NCBI GenBank assembly: GCA_937904325.1
Contig: CALGTK010000084.1
Span: 1 to 46,010 of the forward strand
Direction of reading: 5' to 3'
From: an uncultured Planctomyces sp.
Lineage (GTDB): Bacteria; Planctomycetota; Planctomycetia; Planctomycetales; Planctomycetaceae
Length of the DNA stretch: 46,010 nt
Below are positions 9,323 to 17,220 of the stretch, piece by piece. Position 1 is the stretch's first letter, and every line of letters begins with the position of its first letter. Under the pieces are notes generated by a model, which made no database searches, was not told where the DNA came from, and saw nothing but the letters and a program-made list of their open reading frames with translations. A program made the position numbers and the translations under genes.

Positions 9323-9339
9323 CCGTATTCCTCGGTCAG

Positions 9340-10617
9340 TCAGACACCTGAAAGCTGCTCGGTTGCATTGCCAAAACCAGGCAGCCGAACTCCCATGCGG
9401 TCCATCAGACCGAGGTACAGCGACGACATTGATCGCTGTTTACTTTTCTCGAAATCCAGGCTGCGGCCTGTTTCCAGAGTTCCGCCGAGTCCGCCGCTTA
9501 GCAGCAGTGGAACTTTCGGGGCGTTGTGAGCAGTCCATTGTTCATTGGCCATCATGATACAACTGTTGTCGAGGACCGTGCCATCGCCTTCCTGCATCGA
9601 ATCCAGACGGCTGACAAGGTAAGCGTACTGCTCAACCCAGAAGCGGCTGATCGAAGCAAATTCTTTGTTCTGCCACCCGTGTGAAAAGCTGTGATGATCC
9701 TGACGAAGTCCAAGGAACGGATAGACCTGGCCTGACAGGTTGTTTGTCATGACCATCGTCGCAAACCGAGTGCGGTCAGCCTGGAACGCCAGAGCAATAA
9801 CGTCACACATCAATCTCGAATGTTCGTCAAGCTGAGTCGGTAATCCATCAGCAGGACGCTTCGACTTGATCATGTCGAGCTCTTCGCGTTCTTCTCCCTG
9901 CCGCTGCTGCATCTTTGAGATACGCTGCTCGACTTCGCGAACGGATGTCGTGTATTCGTCGATCTTTGACCGATCCGTAGCCGACACTTTGCGCGAGACA
10001 TCATTCAGCTGGTCCAGCACATGGTCGAGTACGCTGAGCTGCATCCGACTTCCACGACTTTCAAACAGACTATCGAAAGCCAGTGACGGGTACAGTTCCG
10101 ACGGGACAGGAGAAACCGGCGAACTCCAGGAAACGTGCGACGCATACATCATCGAATAGCCGGACTCGTGAAATCCGCTGACCGGACGTTCGCAGGCAAG
10201 CACGAGACTCGGAATCGCCGTGTCACCACCGAGCCGTTGCGCGAGTAGCTGATCCATGCTAGTCGAAGCAAGAATCTCTCGGCCCCCTTTCGGCTGCACG
10301 CCGGTCAGCATGCCCGCGGCCCCTTTGGCATGTCCACCGACAACGTTGCCCGGATGGGCCAGTCCGTTGATGAAGTTGACCTTATGCTTGACCGGTTTCA
10401 GCGATGAGAAAGCCGGACCGATCTCAAGCGTCGAGCCCTTGCCCTTTGCCCACCATTCTGCCGGATGAATTCCGTCACCAAAGAACAGACAGGCGAAACG
10501 CTTCGGCGGCGCCGCTTTGCCATTCGCCCGCCCCGCGGATTCCAGCCACGGAAGAGCGACCGTCGCGCCGATTGCCTTCAAAACATGCCTACGAGGTATC
10601 TGAGCTTTGGAATTCAT
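9340..10617 (-). CDS. DUF1552 family protein, Tat-exported
   Basis: This 425-residue protein matches DUF1552 (PF07586), a family abundant in planctomycetes and of unknown function. The N-terminus has a twin-arginine signal: RR at residues 9-10 followed by HVLKAIGATVALPWLES. Export as a folded, possibly cofactor-bearing protein is therefore likely. Internal family landmarks are FFGDGIHPAEWW, INGLAHPGN and QDHHSFSH. The overall fold resembles the DUF1501/alkaline-phosphatase-like set, but I cannot name active-site residues. It lies 64 nt downstream of the DUF1592 gene on the same strand. This gene order recurs in planctomycetes, so the two products probably work together in the cell envelope. 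Confidence 0.92.
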   Translation of the reverse strand: MNSKAQIPRRHVLKAIGATVALPWLESAGRANGKAAPPKRFACLFFGDGIHPAEWWAKGKGSTLEIGPAFSSLKPVKHKVNFINGLAHPGNVVGGHAKGAAGMLTGVQPKGGREILASTSMDQLLAQRLGGDTAIPSLVLACERPVSGFHESGYSMMYASHVSWSSPVSPVPSELYPSLAFDSLFESRGSRMQLSVLDHVLDQLNDVSRKVSATDRSKIDEYTTSVREVEQRISKMQQRQGEEREELDMIKSKRPADGLPTQLDEHSRLMCDVIALAFQADRTRFATMVMTNNLSGQVYPFLGLRQDHHSFSHGWQNKEFASISRFWVEQYAYLVSRLDSMQEGDGTVLDNSCIMMANEQWTAHNAPKVPLLLSGGLGGTLETGRSLDFEKSKQRSMSSLYLGLMDRMGVRLPGFGNATEQLSGV

Positions 10618-10681
10618 GAATTCAACTCAACTATCCTGGTTACTCAAACCTTGATCGACCGGAACATCCCTGCCATCTTGT

Positions 10682-13600
10682 TTATCGGCCAGTCAGCGAA
10701 AAATCTCGCCCGCGTTGATTTCGAAATTGCGGGCTTGTCACAACCATTTCGAATAAGACGGAAAACCGATAGTCATTCTTCCGCAATGCGTCTTCCATTT
10801 GTTCAAGCAGGATCGAATCGGACAGCATCACTGATCGTCCGAGTGCATAACCCAGAAACTTACGACACAGAGTCCTGACAAAATCCTGCTTTCGGTTCTT
10901 CTCAATGTATTGGATCAGACCGGGAATACCACTGGCAGTTTCGCCTCCCGGAAAATCCGCGGCGTCATTGACCACTCGGCCGGCCAGGTCTTTCAAGCGT
11001 CTTTGACCGATCGGATCGAAGCCTTCCATCGCCATGCCCAACGAATCGAAGTGGGTGTGACACATTGCGCAGCGAGGATCAGCCGTGTGTTCGGCCATCA
11101 TTTCACGAATCGTTTTTGGTGCATTCTGTTCATCGCCCGGCAACTCCGGAACATCAGCCGGCGGAGGAGGAAAGTGTTGACCAAGCAAATGGTGAACTGC
11201 CCAGAATCCTCGCTTGACTGGACTCGTTCGCTCTCCGGCTGAGTTGCTTGTCAAAATAACTCCCATGCCGAACAGTCCGCCACGGCCAGCGTCATGCAGA
11301 CCGCTGACTCGATGCCATTGCTTATCCGCGTCGTTCGACGAAAGTCCTCGTGCCCTTCGCTCATTCGTCCATTCGGAAACCCGGCTTCGATACGCGCGTT
11401 CGAAGTCGCCGCCATAATGCCGAGCAAGGATTCCGTTCACAAAGGTAGAATCGGTATTGAGTAACTCAGTGACTGGCCGATCATCCTGAATCAGCCGTGT
11501 TGCCAGTCGAGCGGGTTCTTCAAACATTGCCTGACGCAACTCGTCGGTGTATCCCGGAAACGCTTCGGCATTGATCGGATCCTTCGAAATGAAATCTCGA
11601 TATCGCAGCCATTGTCCGAAGAATTCTCTGGCGAACGCTTTCACGCGATCGTCCTTCAGCATTCGTCGGGCCTGAGCAACCACCTCGGCATCAGTCTGTA
11701 ATTCCCCAGCCAGCGATTTCGCGAGTAATTCTTCGTCCGGAAGAGACGACCACAGAAAATAGCTCAATCTTCCAGCAGTCGCACGTTCCGATAGCTGACG
11801 AACTTCGATTCCCGGATGCGAGTCCGTGTAGCGATAACAGAAGTCAGGCGACAAAAGAATCGCGGTCAGGACGCCACGCAGCGAACCCTCAACACCCTGT
11901 CCTTGCTCACGCATCGCGGCAAACAACGATCTCAACGACTTGCGATCCTTTTGCGCAAGTGGCCGTTGCCACGCCCGCGCCGCCAATACATCTAAATCGG
12001 CAAAGGCCCGCGACTCAGCCGTTTTCAAAAGATCGCGATGATGAGCCAGACCACGTCGAATCTGATCAAAGAATCTGTGAATAACGTGGAACTTTTCATC
12101 TTCCGGATTGGCCGGCGTGAATGCGGCCTGGGCCAGCTTCACTCCCAGGCGGTCCATGTAAAGCCGCTCAAACTTATGCAGCAGGTCGTCTTCGACAAGC
12201 TCTGGATCCTCAGCCCGCAGAAAATCAAAGCGTTTGTCATGTAAAACGTGCCGCTCCGAACGCTCAAACCAGACGAAACCGCGGATCAACGTCTCGACAC
12301 TTTGTGTCACGAAATTCAGCTCTTCCCATAGCAGATCCAACTCGATGCGTTCCTGATCAGTCAGCACCTGATCCACCAGAGGCTGATCGTCTCGGAAAAA
12401 TCCTTCCACCAGATGAAAGCCGGCAGCCAGCCCTCGGTTGCGATCGACATAGAAGAACCTGTTTGGAAACGTTCGACAAAACTGCTCGAAAAACCCGACA
12501 TACCTGCTGACGAAATCACTTTCAGAATCGATCAACAGGGCTGCTTGCTCTGCATACCGAATGTCCGGAACACGATTCGTGGCCGACTGAAGGATCACAC
12601 CTGAGCCGTGACTCTGTTCCTTGTCGAGCACGCAGTTTGCCAGCACGTGTCGGTGCTCGGCCGCTTCCTGCGCATCGCGTTCCAACGTAATTTCAATCAG
12701 CGACGACGTCTTGAGCACAAAGGAATCAGCATCAATCTCATTGCCATTCGGATCTCGCCCAAAGTTCAACTGATTCGCAACGGCTGGTGAATGCTCCGTC
12801 AGAAAATCACGAAGAGTGACAACCTGATTCTTCTCCGCCTGCTCATCATTCGAAGGAAGCTTGTCGGAATTACTGAGAATCGGACGCTCGACAACCACGT
12901 AACTCTCGGCGTCGCCGTCAAAAGCTGGATCGACTCGCAAATAGAGCGTGTGAGGTTTCGCGGCTTTGTTTTCCCGTGGCTTGCCTTCCCGTGGACGGGC
13001 CACTCGATCAAAACGGACGAACACCTGGTCGCGAAGATTGCTGGCAGTGAACTTGTCACGAATCGCCGCCTGCTTCGCTCGAAAGTCCAGTTGTCCAATC
13101 GGCCAGGTTCCGGCGTTAGGTCGAATCAATCGCTCGTCTTTTGTCCCGATATTTCGTCGGATAAACTCAATCAACTGTGCAACTTCACCCAGTTCCGTCG
13201 GCACACCGGCAGATGTTGCCGGAGACGGAACGGCGTCCCAGGCCTGCCGGACCTGCTTCAGAAAACCCGCCGACACAGATGTCCCACTCAGTGTCTCCCA
13301 AACGAGAGCCAGATATCTCTCGCTGAGTCCATGCAGCTTTGCCCAGTCTTCAATCGACGCCTCAATATTTTCATTCGGTCGATGACGATACTTCCAGGCA
13401 GCTTCCAGGTAGTCTCGAAGCCTGACCTCACGACTCTGGTAGAAATCGACAATCGCCTGTTCGGTCAGCTTCTTTCGTTCGTTGTAAGACGTGACGGGAT
13501 ACGGAGCGAAACTGATCCCGCTGGTTCTCAGCACGAGGTGGCTGGCAACGTGCTGCCCCGCGGCCATGTACTTTCGAAGCAGACTTGGAGAAATCGTCAG

Positions 13601-14146
13601 TGCCTCGCCCGTATTATCAAACCCTTCGCCAGCCGCTGGATCGGCAGGAAACTCAGCCGTCGCATGAATGTTGACGCCTGTCAGATGACTGACCGACAGA
13701 TCGTACTCCGTGTTCGATAAACGCCGTGGAAGCACAACGCCGGGATCGCCCGCGTTCCTGTTTGCTTCGGCAATCAGCATCGACTCGACAGCTTCAATAA
13801 CAACGTTCCGTTCGTCGATCGTCGGCTGCAGCTTTGAATTCTCCGGCGGCATTTCTCCATCACGAATGAATGCAATGATGTTCTGCCAGCGCCGAAAATG
13901 TCCTGTCACACTCTTTTCAGTTTCGTACTTCGTGAGATCCAGCTCGCCGCGAGCCTTCGCCGGATTGTGACACTCAACACAGTACTTCTTCGCAAAAGGC
14001 TGCACCAATTCCCGATACGAGTCTGCGGCGTCTACAGAACTGTCGACTCCGACAAACAACGCAAGCACCGGAATCATCCATCGTAGACAGCAGGATGAAT
14101 GTTCCTGCAGCGCAACCATCCGGTGGCGACATCCCGTATTGGTCAT
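10682..14146 (-). CDS. Planctomycete cytochrome c / DUF1592-family multidomain protein
   Basis: This large exported protein has 1154 residues from the ATG chosen at 14146. The frame opens at 14230, but those first 28 residues look non-coding. After a hydrophobic signal segment, KKYCVECHNP gives a CxxCH haem site at about residues 56-60 (PSCyt1-type, PF07635). Then come DUF1587 (LPRRLSNTEYDLSVSHLTG), a DUF1595-like part (WQRPLAQKDRKSLRSLF), DUF1592 (RLSYFLWSSLPDEELL), DUF1588 (GMGVILTSNSAGERTSP) and DUF1585 at the C-terminus. DUF1588 contains a second CxxCH in DPRCAMCHTHFD. Domain order and length are normal for the family, whose function is unknown. A periplasmic redox or haem role is inferred. 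It is the first gene of an operon with the DUF1552 gene. Confidence 0.92.
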   Translation of the reverse strand: MTNTGCRHRMVALQEHSSCCLRWMIPVLALFVGVDSSVDAADSYRELVQPFAKKYCVECHNPAKARGELDLTKYETEKSVTGHFRRWQNIIAFIRDGEMPPENSKLQPTIDERNVVIEAVESMLIAEANRNAGDPGVVLPRRLSNTEYDLSVSHLTGVNIHATAEFPADPAAGEGFDNTGEALTISPSLLRKYMAAGQHVASHLVLRTSGISFAPYPVTSYNERKKLTEQAIVDFYQSREVRLRDYLEAAWKYRHRPNENIEASIEDWAKLHGLSERYLALVWETLSGTSVSAGFLKQVRQAWDAVPSPATSAGVPTELGEVAQLIEFIRRNIGTKDERLIRPNAGTWPIGQLDFRAKQAAIRDKFTASNLRDQVFVRFDRVARPREGKPRENKAAKPHTLYLRVDPAFDGDAESYVVVERPILSNSDKLPSNDEQAEKNQVVTLRDFLTEHSPAVANQLNFGRDPNGNEIDADSFVLKTSSLIEITLERDAQEAAEHRHVLANCVLDKEQSHGSGVILQSATNRVPDIRYAEQAALLIDSESDFVSRYVGFFEQFCRTFPNRFFYVDRNRGLAAGFHLVEGFFRDDQPLVDQVLTDQERIELDLLWEELNFVTQSVETLIRGFVWFERSERHVLHDKRFDFLRAEDPELVEDDLLHKFERLYMDRLGVKLAQAAFTPANPEDEKFHVIHRFFDQIRRGLAHHRDLLKTAESRAFADLDVLAARAWQRPLAQKDRKSLRSLFAAMREQGQGVEGSLRGVLTAILLSPDFCYRYTDSHPGIEVRQLSERATAGRLSYFLWSSLPDEELLAKSLAGELQTDAEVVAQARRMLKDDRVKAFAREFFGQWLRYRDFISKDPINAEAFPGYTDELRQAMFEEPARLATRLIQDDRPVTELLNTDSTFVNGILARHYGGDFERAYRSRVSEWTNERRARGLSSNDADKQWHRVSGLHDAGRGGLFGMGVILTSNSAGERTSPVKRGFWAVHHLLGQHFPPPPADVPELPGDEQNAPKTIREMMAEHTADPRCAMCHTHFDSLGMAMEGFDPIGQRRLKDLAGRVVNDAADFPGGETASGIPGLIQYIEKNRKQDFVRTLCRKFLGYALGRSVMLSDSILLEQMEDALRKNDYRFSVLFEMVVTSPQFRNQRGRDFSLTGR

Positions 14147-14727
14147 GGGTATTTGAGAACGCGGAAACGCTTCAAATCTTCGTTGCCGAGGGGAAACTGA
14201 AATCGCAAATGGCATGCCGGTGAGTGTCACAACTGGCGGGAGGTTCAGATGAAGGGCAGAGAGCCCAGAGAGACGGATCAGTCATCGCCGATATTCTGAC
14301 ACAAATGCAGCGACCTGTGAAAGCGAGAACGGATCATCTCTGATTGAGACAGTCATTCCGAAGCTATGCGCGATCAACGCTATGCACGAATTCAACGGGA
14401 TTCGACATTGCAGTTAGAAGCCACCGACACCAAAGGCCGGTAGACCCCGGCAAACCGGACTCGCCAGATGGCAGTAGATCGTCAGGCAATGAAGCCGCCG
14501 AGCGAGGCCACAAACGTCGCAGGAGAACCAAAGTCATTGAAAATGCAGGAACGCCGGTTTGGCAGGATGCAACCCGGAATCATCCGGAAATGTGCCGAGG
14601 ATGCGACAACTGTCAAATTGCTGTTGGCGAAGCTTTCGATGGACCGAATACGCTCGGTACAATCATTAAGTGTCGAGTTTCCTGACCGTTGCTTTTAAGC
14701 GTTGCTCGCAGGTCCGCAGGTTTCCCA
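14147..14727. other. Intergenic region, nothing recognised
   Basis: This stretch separates the divergent DUF1592 and DUF2617 genes. Short open frames are present, but none has family motifs, a ribosome-binding site or a plausible start. I see no strong hairpin or clear promoter. It presumably holds the promoters of both flanking genes. Confidence 0.5.
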
Positions 14728-15270
14728 ATGAATGTAAGCTTCGTCCGACCAGCTGTCTCGGAACTCATGTTCCATCTGTTTGAAAGATCGCTCCATCCCG
14801 AGCTGTTCGACATTCGGAAGCACGACCAGATCCGCCAGCCTGATTACTCGGCTGATATCCGGATTTGCGACTCAGGTCATCTGGTGACGTTTCAGATCGG
14901 CGACTCGATCATTTCTGAAGCCGTGGCCAGCCGTGGTCAGCCACTTCCCGATCAAAACGAGCGGTTCCATCGACGCCTGAAGGGCAGCCGTGACGAGTCG
15001 ATCAAATGCGGTGACAAAATCACCTATCACATGAGCTATCAGGTCGAAAAGCTTTCGCCAGAAGTGTTCCTCAATATGCACGAGGAGCTGCAGAACGACT
15101 GCCAGCGGGCTCCCATTTCGCATTGCTTCAGTTCACCGAATCGGTTGTCGCCGGCTGCTCTAAGCTTCATGCAGACTGACGTGTGGCCTCACAGTCTTTT
15201 GATCCACGCCTTTCACACGTTTCCGGAAGACTGCGCGATCGTAAAAACTCAATCGTTGTTTGAGCTGTAG
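14728..15270 (+). CDS. DUF2617 family protein
   Basis: This 180-residue protein resembles DUF2617 (PF10936), a family of unknown function that I know from planctomycetes and actinobacteria. Recognisable landmarks are FVRPAVSELMFHLFERSLHP at residues 4-23, a central CGDKITYHMSYQVE segment, SPEVFLNMHEEL and the C-terminal FHTFPEDCAIVKTQSL. The frame is open from 14689, but the family N-terminus starts at the ATG at 14728. No signal peptide or membrane segment is visible, so it should be cytoplasmic. It stands alone, with more than 400 nt on either side, so the context does not suggest a role. Confidence 0.75.
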   Translation: MNVSFVRPAVSELMFHLFERSLHPELFDIRKHDQIRQPDYSADIRICDSGHLVTFQIGDSIISEAVASRGQPLPDQNERFHRRLKGSRDESIKCGDKITYHMSYQVEKLSPEVFLNMHEELQNDCQRAPISHCFSSPNRLSPAALSFMQTDVWPHSLLIHAFHTFPEDCAIVKTQSLFEL

Positions 15271-15684
15271 GCATCCTGGCGACAAACCGCTCCATGTGCC
15301 TGTCGCACAAATCGGATGTTTCTTTCGGTGTCACCAATTTTCTTCCGGATTGGGGTTTCATCAGTTTAGTGCGGGCATTATTGGTTCGCTCCTGCGCCGA
15401 ATTGCGGCTGACTGATCCTTACTATCAGGTCGAACCGACGTACGGATGCGGACTCAAAAAACAGCAGTAATTGTTCAATTCCCGCCCTGCCCCGCACAAC
15501 GGGACAATCCGCACAGCTCCGGACAGTCGATAGAACCCGTAGCGGCATCGAATTTCACCGTTCGCCGCCACCGGGAAGAATGTCATCATCCAACACAGCC
15601 AGCCCATACTGGGCGATTCCTCAGTTCCAGGAAGGTCCTTTCGGCTGACGGTTATTCCTCTGGAATGAGCAACTCTGGTCGTTC
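15271..15684. other. Intergenic region, nothing recognised
   Basis: These 414 bases follow the DUF2617 stop. I find no gene, no strong hairpin and no repeat. The frames present are short and lack family features. A promoter for the small gene pair that follows is likely to lie here, but I cannot place it. Confidence 0.4.
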
Positions 15685-15855
15685 ATGTTTCTGAAGAAAC
15701 TTCGCGATCGGTTCCGTTCAGAATACTTACTCGACACACACCTTCAATTTAACAGCTTCGATTGGGATTTTGGCGTGGTTGTCACTAAGACGGCAGACCA
15801 AACTCCTGGTATCGTGACTCGACGTTTCTCCAAGCCCTTCGTGGACGCATCATGA
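15685..15855 (+). CDS. Small protein, 56 aa, first of a coupled pair
   Basis: This short frame (ATG at 15685, TGA at 15853-15855) encodes 56 residues beginning MFLKKLRDRFRSEYLLDTHL. The N-terminus is basic, the middle has FDWDFGVVVT, and the end is RRFSKPFVDAS. An in-frame TGA a short way upstream fixes the longest possible N-terminus. The case for a real gene is its position: its stop overlaps the next start as ATGA at 15852-15855, typical of translational coupling, and a hairpin terminator follows the second frame. There is no clear ribosome-binding site and I recognise no family. Function unknown. Confidence 0.45.
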   Translation: MFLKKLRDRFRSEYLLDTHLQFNSFDWDFGVVVTKTADQTPGIVTRRFSKPFVDAS

Positions 15856-16070
15856 AAAACGCTCCTGGTCTTGTCGTAATTCTGGCAGGTGGATTGACCC
15901 TCTGGGTCATGGCCTGCTTCGCTGTACATGGTCCCGTGATTCTTGCTTACATCGCAATTCAGACCGCCACGTCAGGCATCTTTGCACTGGAAATGCGGCG
16001 CATCGAGAAGTCGATCCCCAAACGGGCTGCTGCAACAGTGAAGTCAGACCCAATGACGCGAGCAGCCTGA
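15852..16070 (+). CDS. Small membrane protein, 72 aa
   Basis: This frame encodes 72 residues with two hydrophobic segments, about residues 6-24 (LVVILAGGLTLWVMACF) and 28-46 (PVILAYIAIQTATSGIFAL), then a basic, polar tail. That is the look of a two-helix inner-membrane miniprotein with a short periplasmic or cytoplasmic turn. Its ATG overlaps the stop of the preceding 56-residue frame, so the two are probably translated in sequence. A hairpin with a T-rich tail begins 75 nt after its stop. I recognise no family. The pair could be a small membrane complex, but that is inference. Confidence 0.55.
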   Translation: MKNAPGLVVILAGGLTLWVMACFAVHGPVILAYIAIQTATSGIFALEMRRIEKSIPKRAAATVKSDPMTRAA

Positions 16071-16145
16071 GCAATCACTTTGCAGCGACTGCCTGGCACA
16101 TCAGCTAGCAGCGGATAAGAAGTCATCCGCAAGCACACATGCTCT

Positions 16146-16204
16146 ACGCCCGATTGACGCAGGTTCGGATCTCTGAACCGCCGGAATCGGGCGTTTTGCG
16201 TTTG
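16146..16204 (+). terminator. Branched hairpin terminator after small gene pair
   Basis: ACGCCCGATT (16146-16155) pairs perfectly with AATCGGGCGT (16185-16194). Inside it GGTTC (16162-16166) pairs with GAACC (16175-16179), giving a branched stem. The sequence runs straight into TTTTGCGTTT. Position and tail fit an intrinsic terminator for the two-gene unit at 15685-16070. Confidence 0.6.
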
Positions 16205-16639
16205 AAGCGTGACGATTGCGAATCAGCCTGGCCTTTCTCAGCATCGATTCGAACAACCAACCAACAAACCATCCGTTCTTTGGTAGCCGAATCCACACTG
16301 ACGACAGGCCGAAATGCGAATTCAAGCGTCCGCTGAGATCGCATTCAAAAGCATACGAACTGAATCAGCTACTCCTCAAACACCAACGGGCATCGAACGG
16401 GCTGCCGGAGAAACACTCAGGAATCACTGCTCGCCATAACTCTTACTAAATCAACACTTTGCAATGACATCTAAATCTTTTTCAACTTGCTAAGGGTCAC
16501 CAGGTGATCCAGATCGCTCAGTTCCGACAGCGCTGATTTTGACGATTTTTCCATTTTCTGGATTTCTCTAACTCCCATAGTAGCGGTGAGTTTCGGCGTC
16601 AATTACCGCCCCCCGAAGGATGCAATTCCGAACGGCGGG
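16205..16639. other. Intergenic region, nothing recognised
   Basis: No gene is supported here. Short frames on both strands lack starts with ribosome-binding sites or any family motif. The bases between about 16440 and 16600 are AT-richer than their surroundings, as expected just upstream of a promoter region. Confidence 0.4.
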
Positions 16640-16667
16640 TTGACAGACCGCAGGCGAGTTTTAAGAT
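16640..16667 (+). promoter_or_regulatory. Sigma-70-type promoter for nrdJ
   Basis: A perfect -35 TTGACA (16640-16645), a 16-bp spacer and TAAGAT (16662-16667) as -10 make the best housekeeping promoter I see in the window. Transcription would start near 16674. It faces nrdJ, and two NrdR-box-like sites follow at once. Confidence 0.55.
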
Positions 16668-16686
16668 TCCCTCCCTCGCTTCTGAG

Positions 16687-16733
16687 TCACTACATCTTGG
16701 GCTTCATTTCACCGGCAACACTACCGATAGTAT
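16687..16733 (+). promoter_or_regulatory. Pair of NrdR-box-like operators
   Basis: Two 16-bp sites resemble the NrdR consensus ACACTATATATAGTGT. The one at 16718-16733 matches 12 of 16 and the one at 16687-16702 matches 10 of 16. They are separated by 15 bp, so they lie on one DNA face, the spacing known for NrdR boxes upstream of ribonucleotide reductase genes. Part of the second site also belongs to an inverted repeat (ACACTACC 16718-16725, GGTAGTGT 16736-16743). NrdR would repress nrdJ when deoxynucleotides are plentiful. The nrdR gene itself is not in the window. Confidence 0.6.
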
Positions 16734-16743
16734 CTGGTAGTGT

Positions 16744-17220
16744 TTCCGACCTGGCTCGGTGTCCCGGATATCGTTCTCGTTTTCATGTTTAATCGCTCGG
16801 TCTTTCAGCCGGTCGGTTCATGAGAGTTCTCGGAGGAGAATTCAGTCGTCAGTCAGGTTTTTTCTGAACCTTCTGGCGGGGCTCACTTCTAAACGCTCTA
16901 GTCTCGGCAACCAAGGGAATGGCATGCGGCATTGTCGCCAGCATGTCGGGATTTCTTAAAGCACCCAATCAATTTCTGCGAGGATTTTGCGCGCAGATGA
17001 AACGCTCACGCATGGATGACTGAGCCGGTGGTTTCGCCTGTTCCCAGCGTCAGTCGCTGTTCTGTCGTTGACCCCGAAACAGAGAAGGATCGGATGAAAT
17101 GGATTATCAGACTGGATAAACGGCAGGAAGCTGAGCACGACGGTCCCATGACGGGACTGACTTTTAAGAACTCAAGATTAGTTCATTGATTTCGTGTGGT
17201 TTGAACAAGGAGAGTGCACG
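16744..17220 (+). other. Long leader of nrdJ with hairpin and strong ribosome-binding site
   Basis: About 480 nt separate the NrdR-like sites from the nrdJ start, and no convincing gene lies in between. A small hairpin (GTCCC 17143-17147, GGGAC 17153-17157) lies near the end. A strong ribosome-binding site, AAGGAG at 17207-17212, sits 8 nt before ATG 17221 and decides the start. I looked for a cobalamin riboswitch because the enzyme needs B12, but found no GCCACTG box and no convincing core. Confidence 0.5.

Noticed and set aside
12791-13720. 309-residue open frame on the plus strand
   Set aside because: Antisense to the DUF1592-family gene, with no motif and no ribosome-binding site.
14344-14685. 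113-residue frame upstream of DUF2617
   Set aside because: Arg/Ser-rich, no motif, no ribosome-binding site and no stop-start relation with the next gene.
16718-16743. Terminator hairpin (ACACTACC/GGTAGTGT)
   Set aside because: No T-run follows, and the position downstream of a strong promoter with the NrdR-like word fits an operator better.
16744-17220. Cobalamin riboswitch upstream of nrdJ
   Set aside because: Expected from the B12 dependence, but no GCCACTG box or convincing conserved core could be found. The GGGAA near 16915 lacks the rest of the motif.
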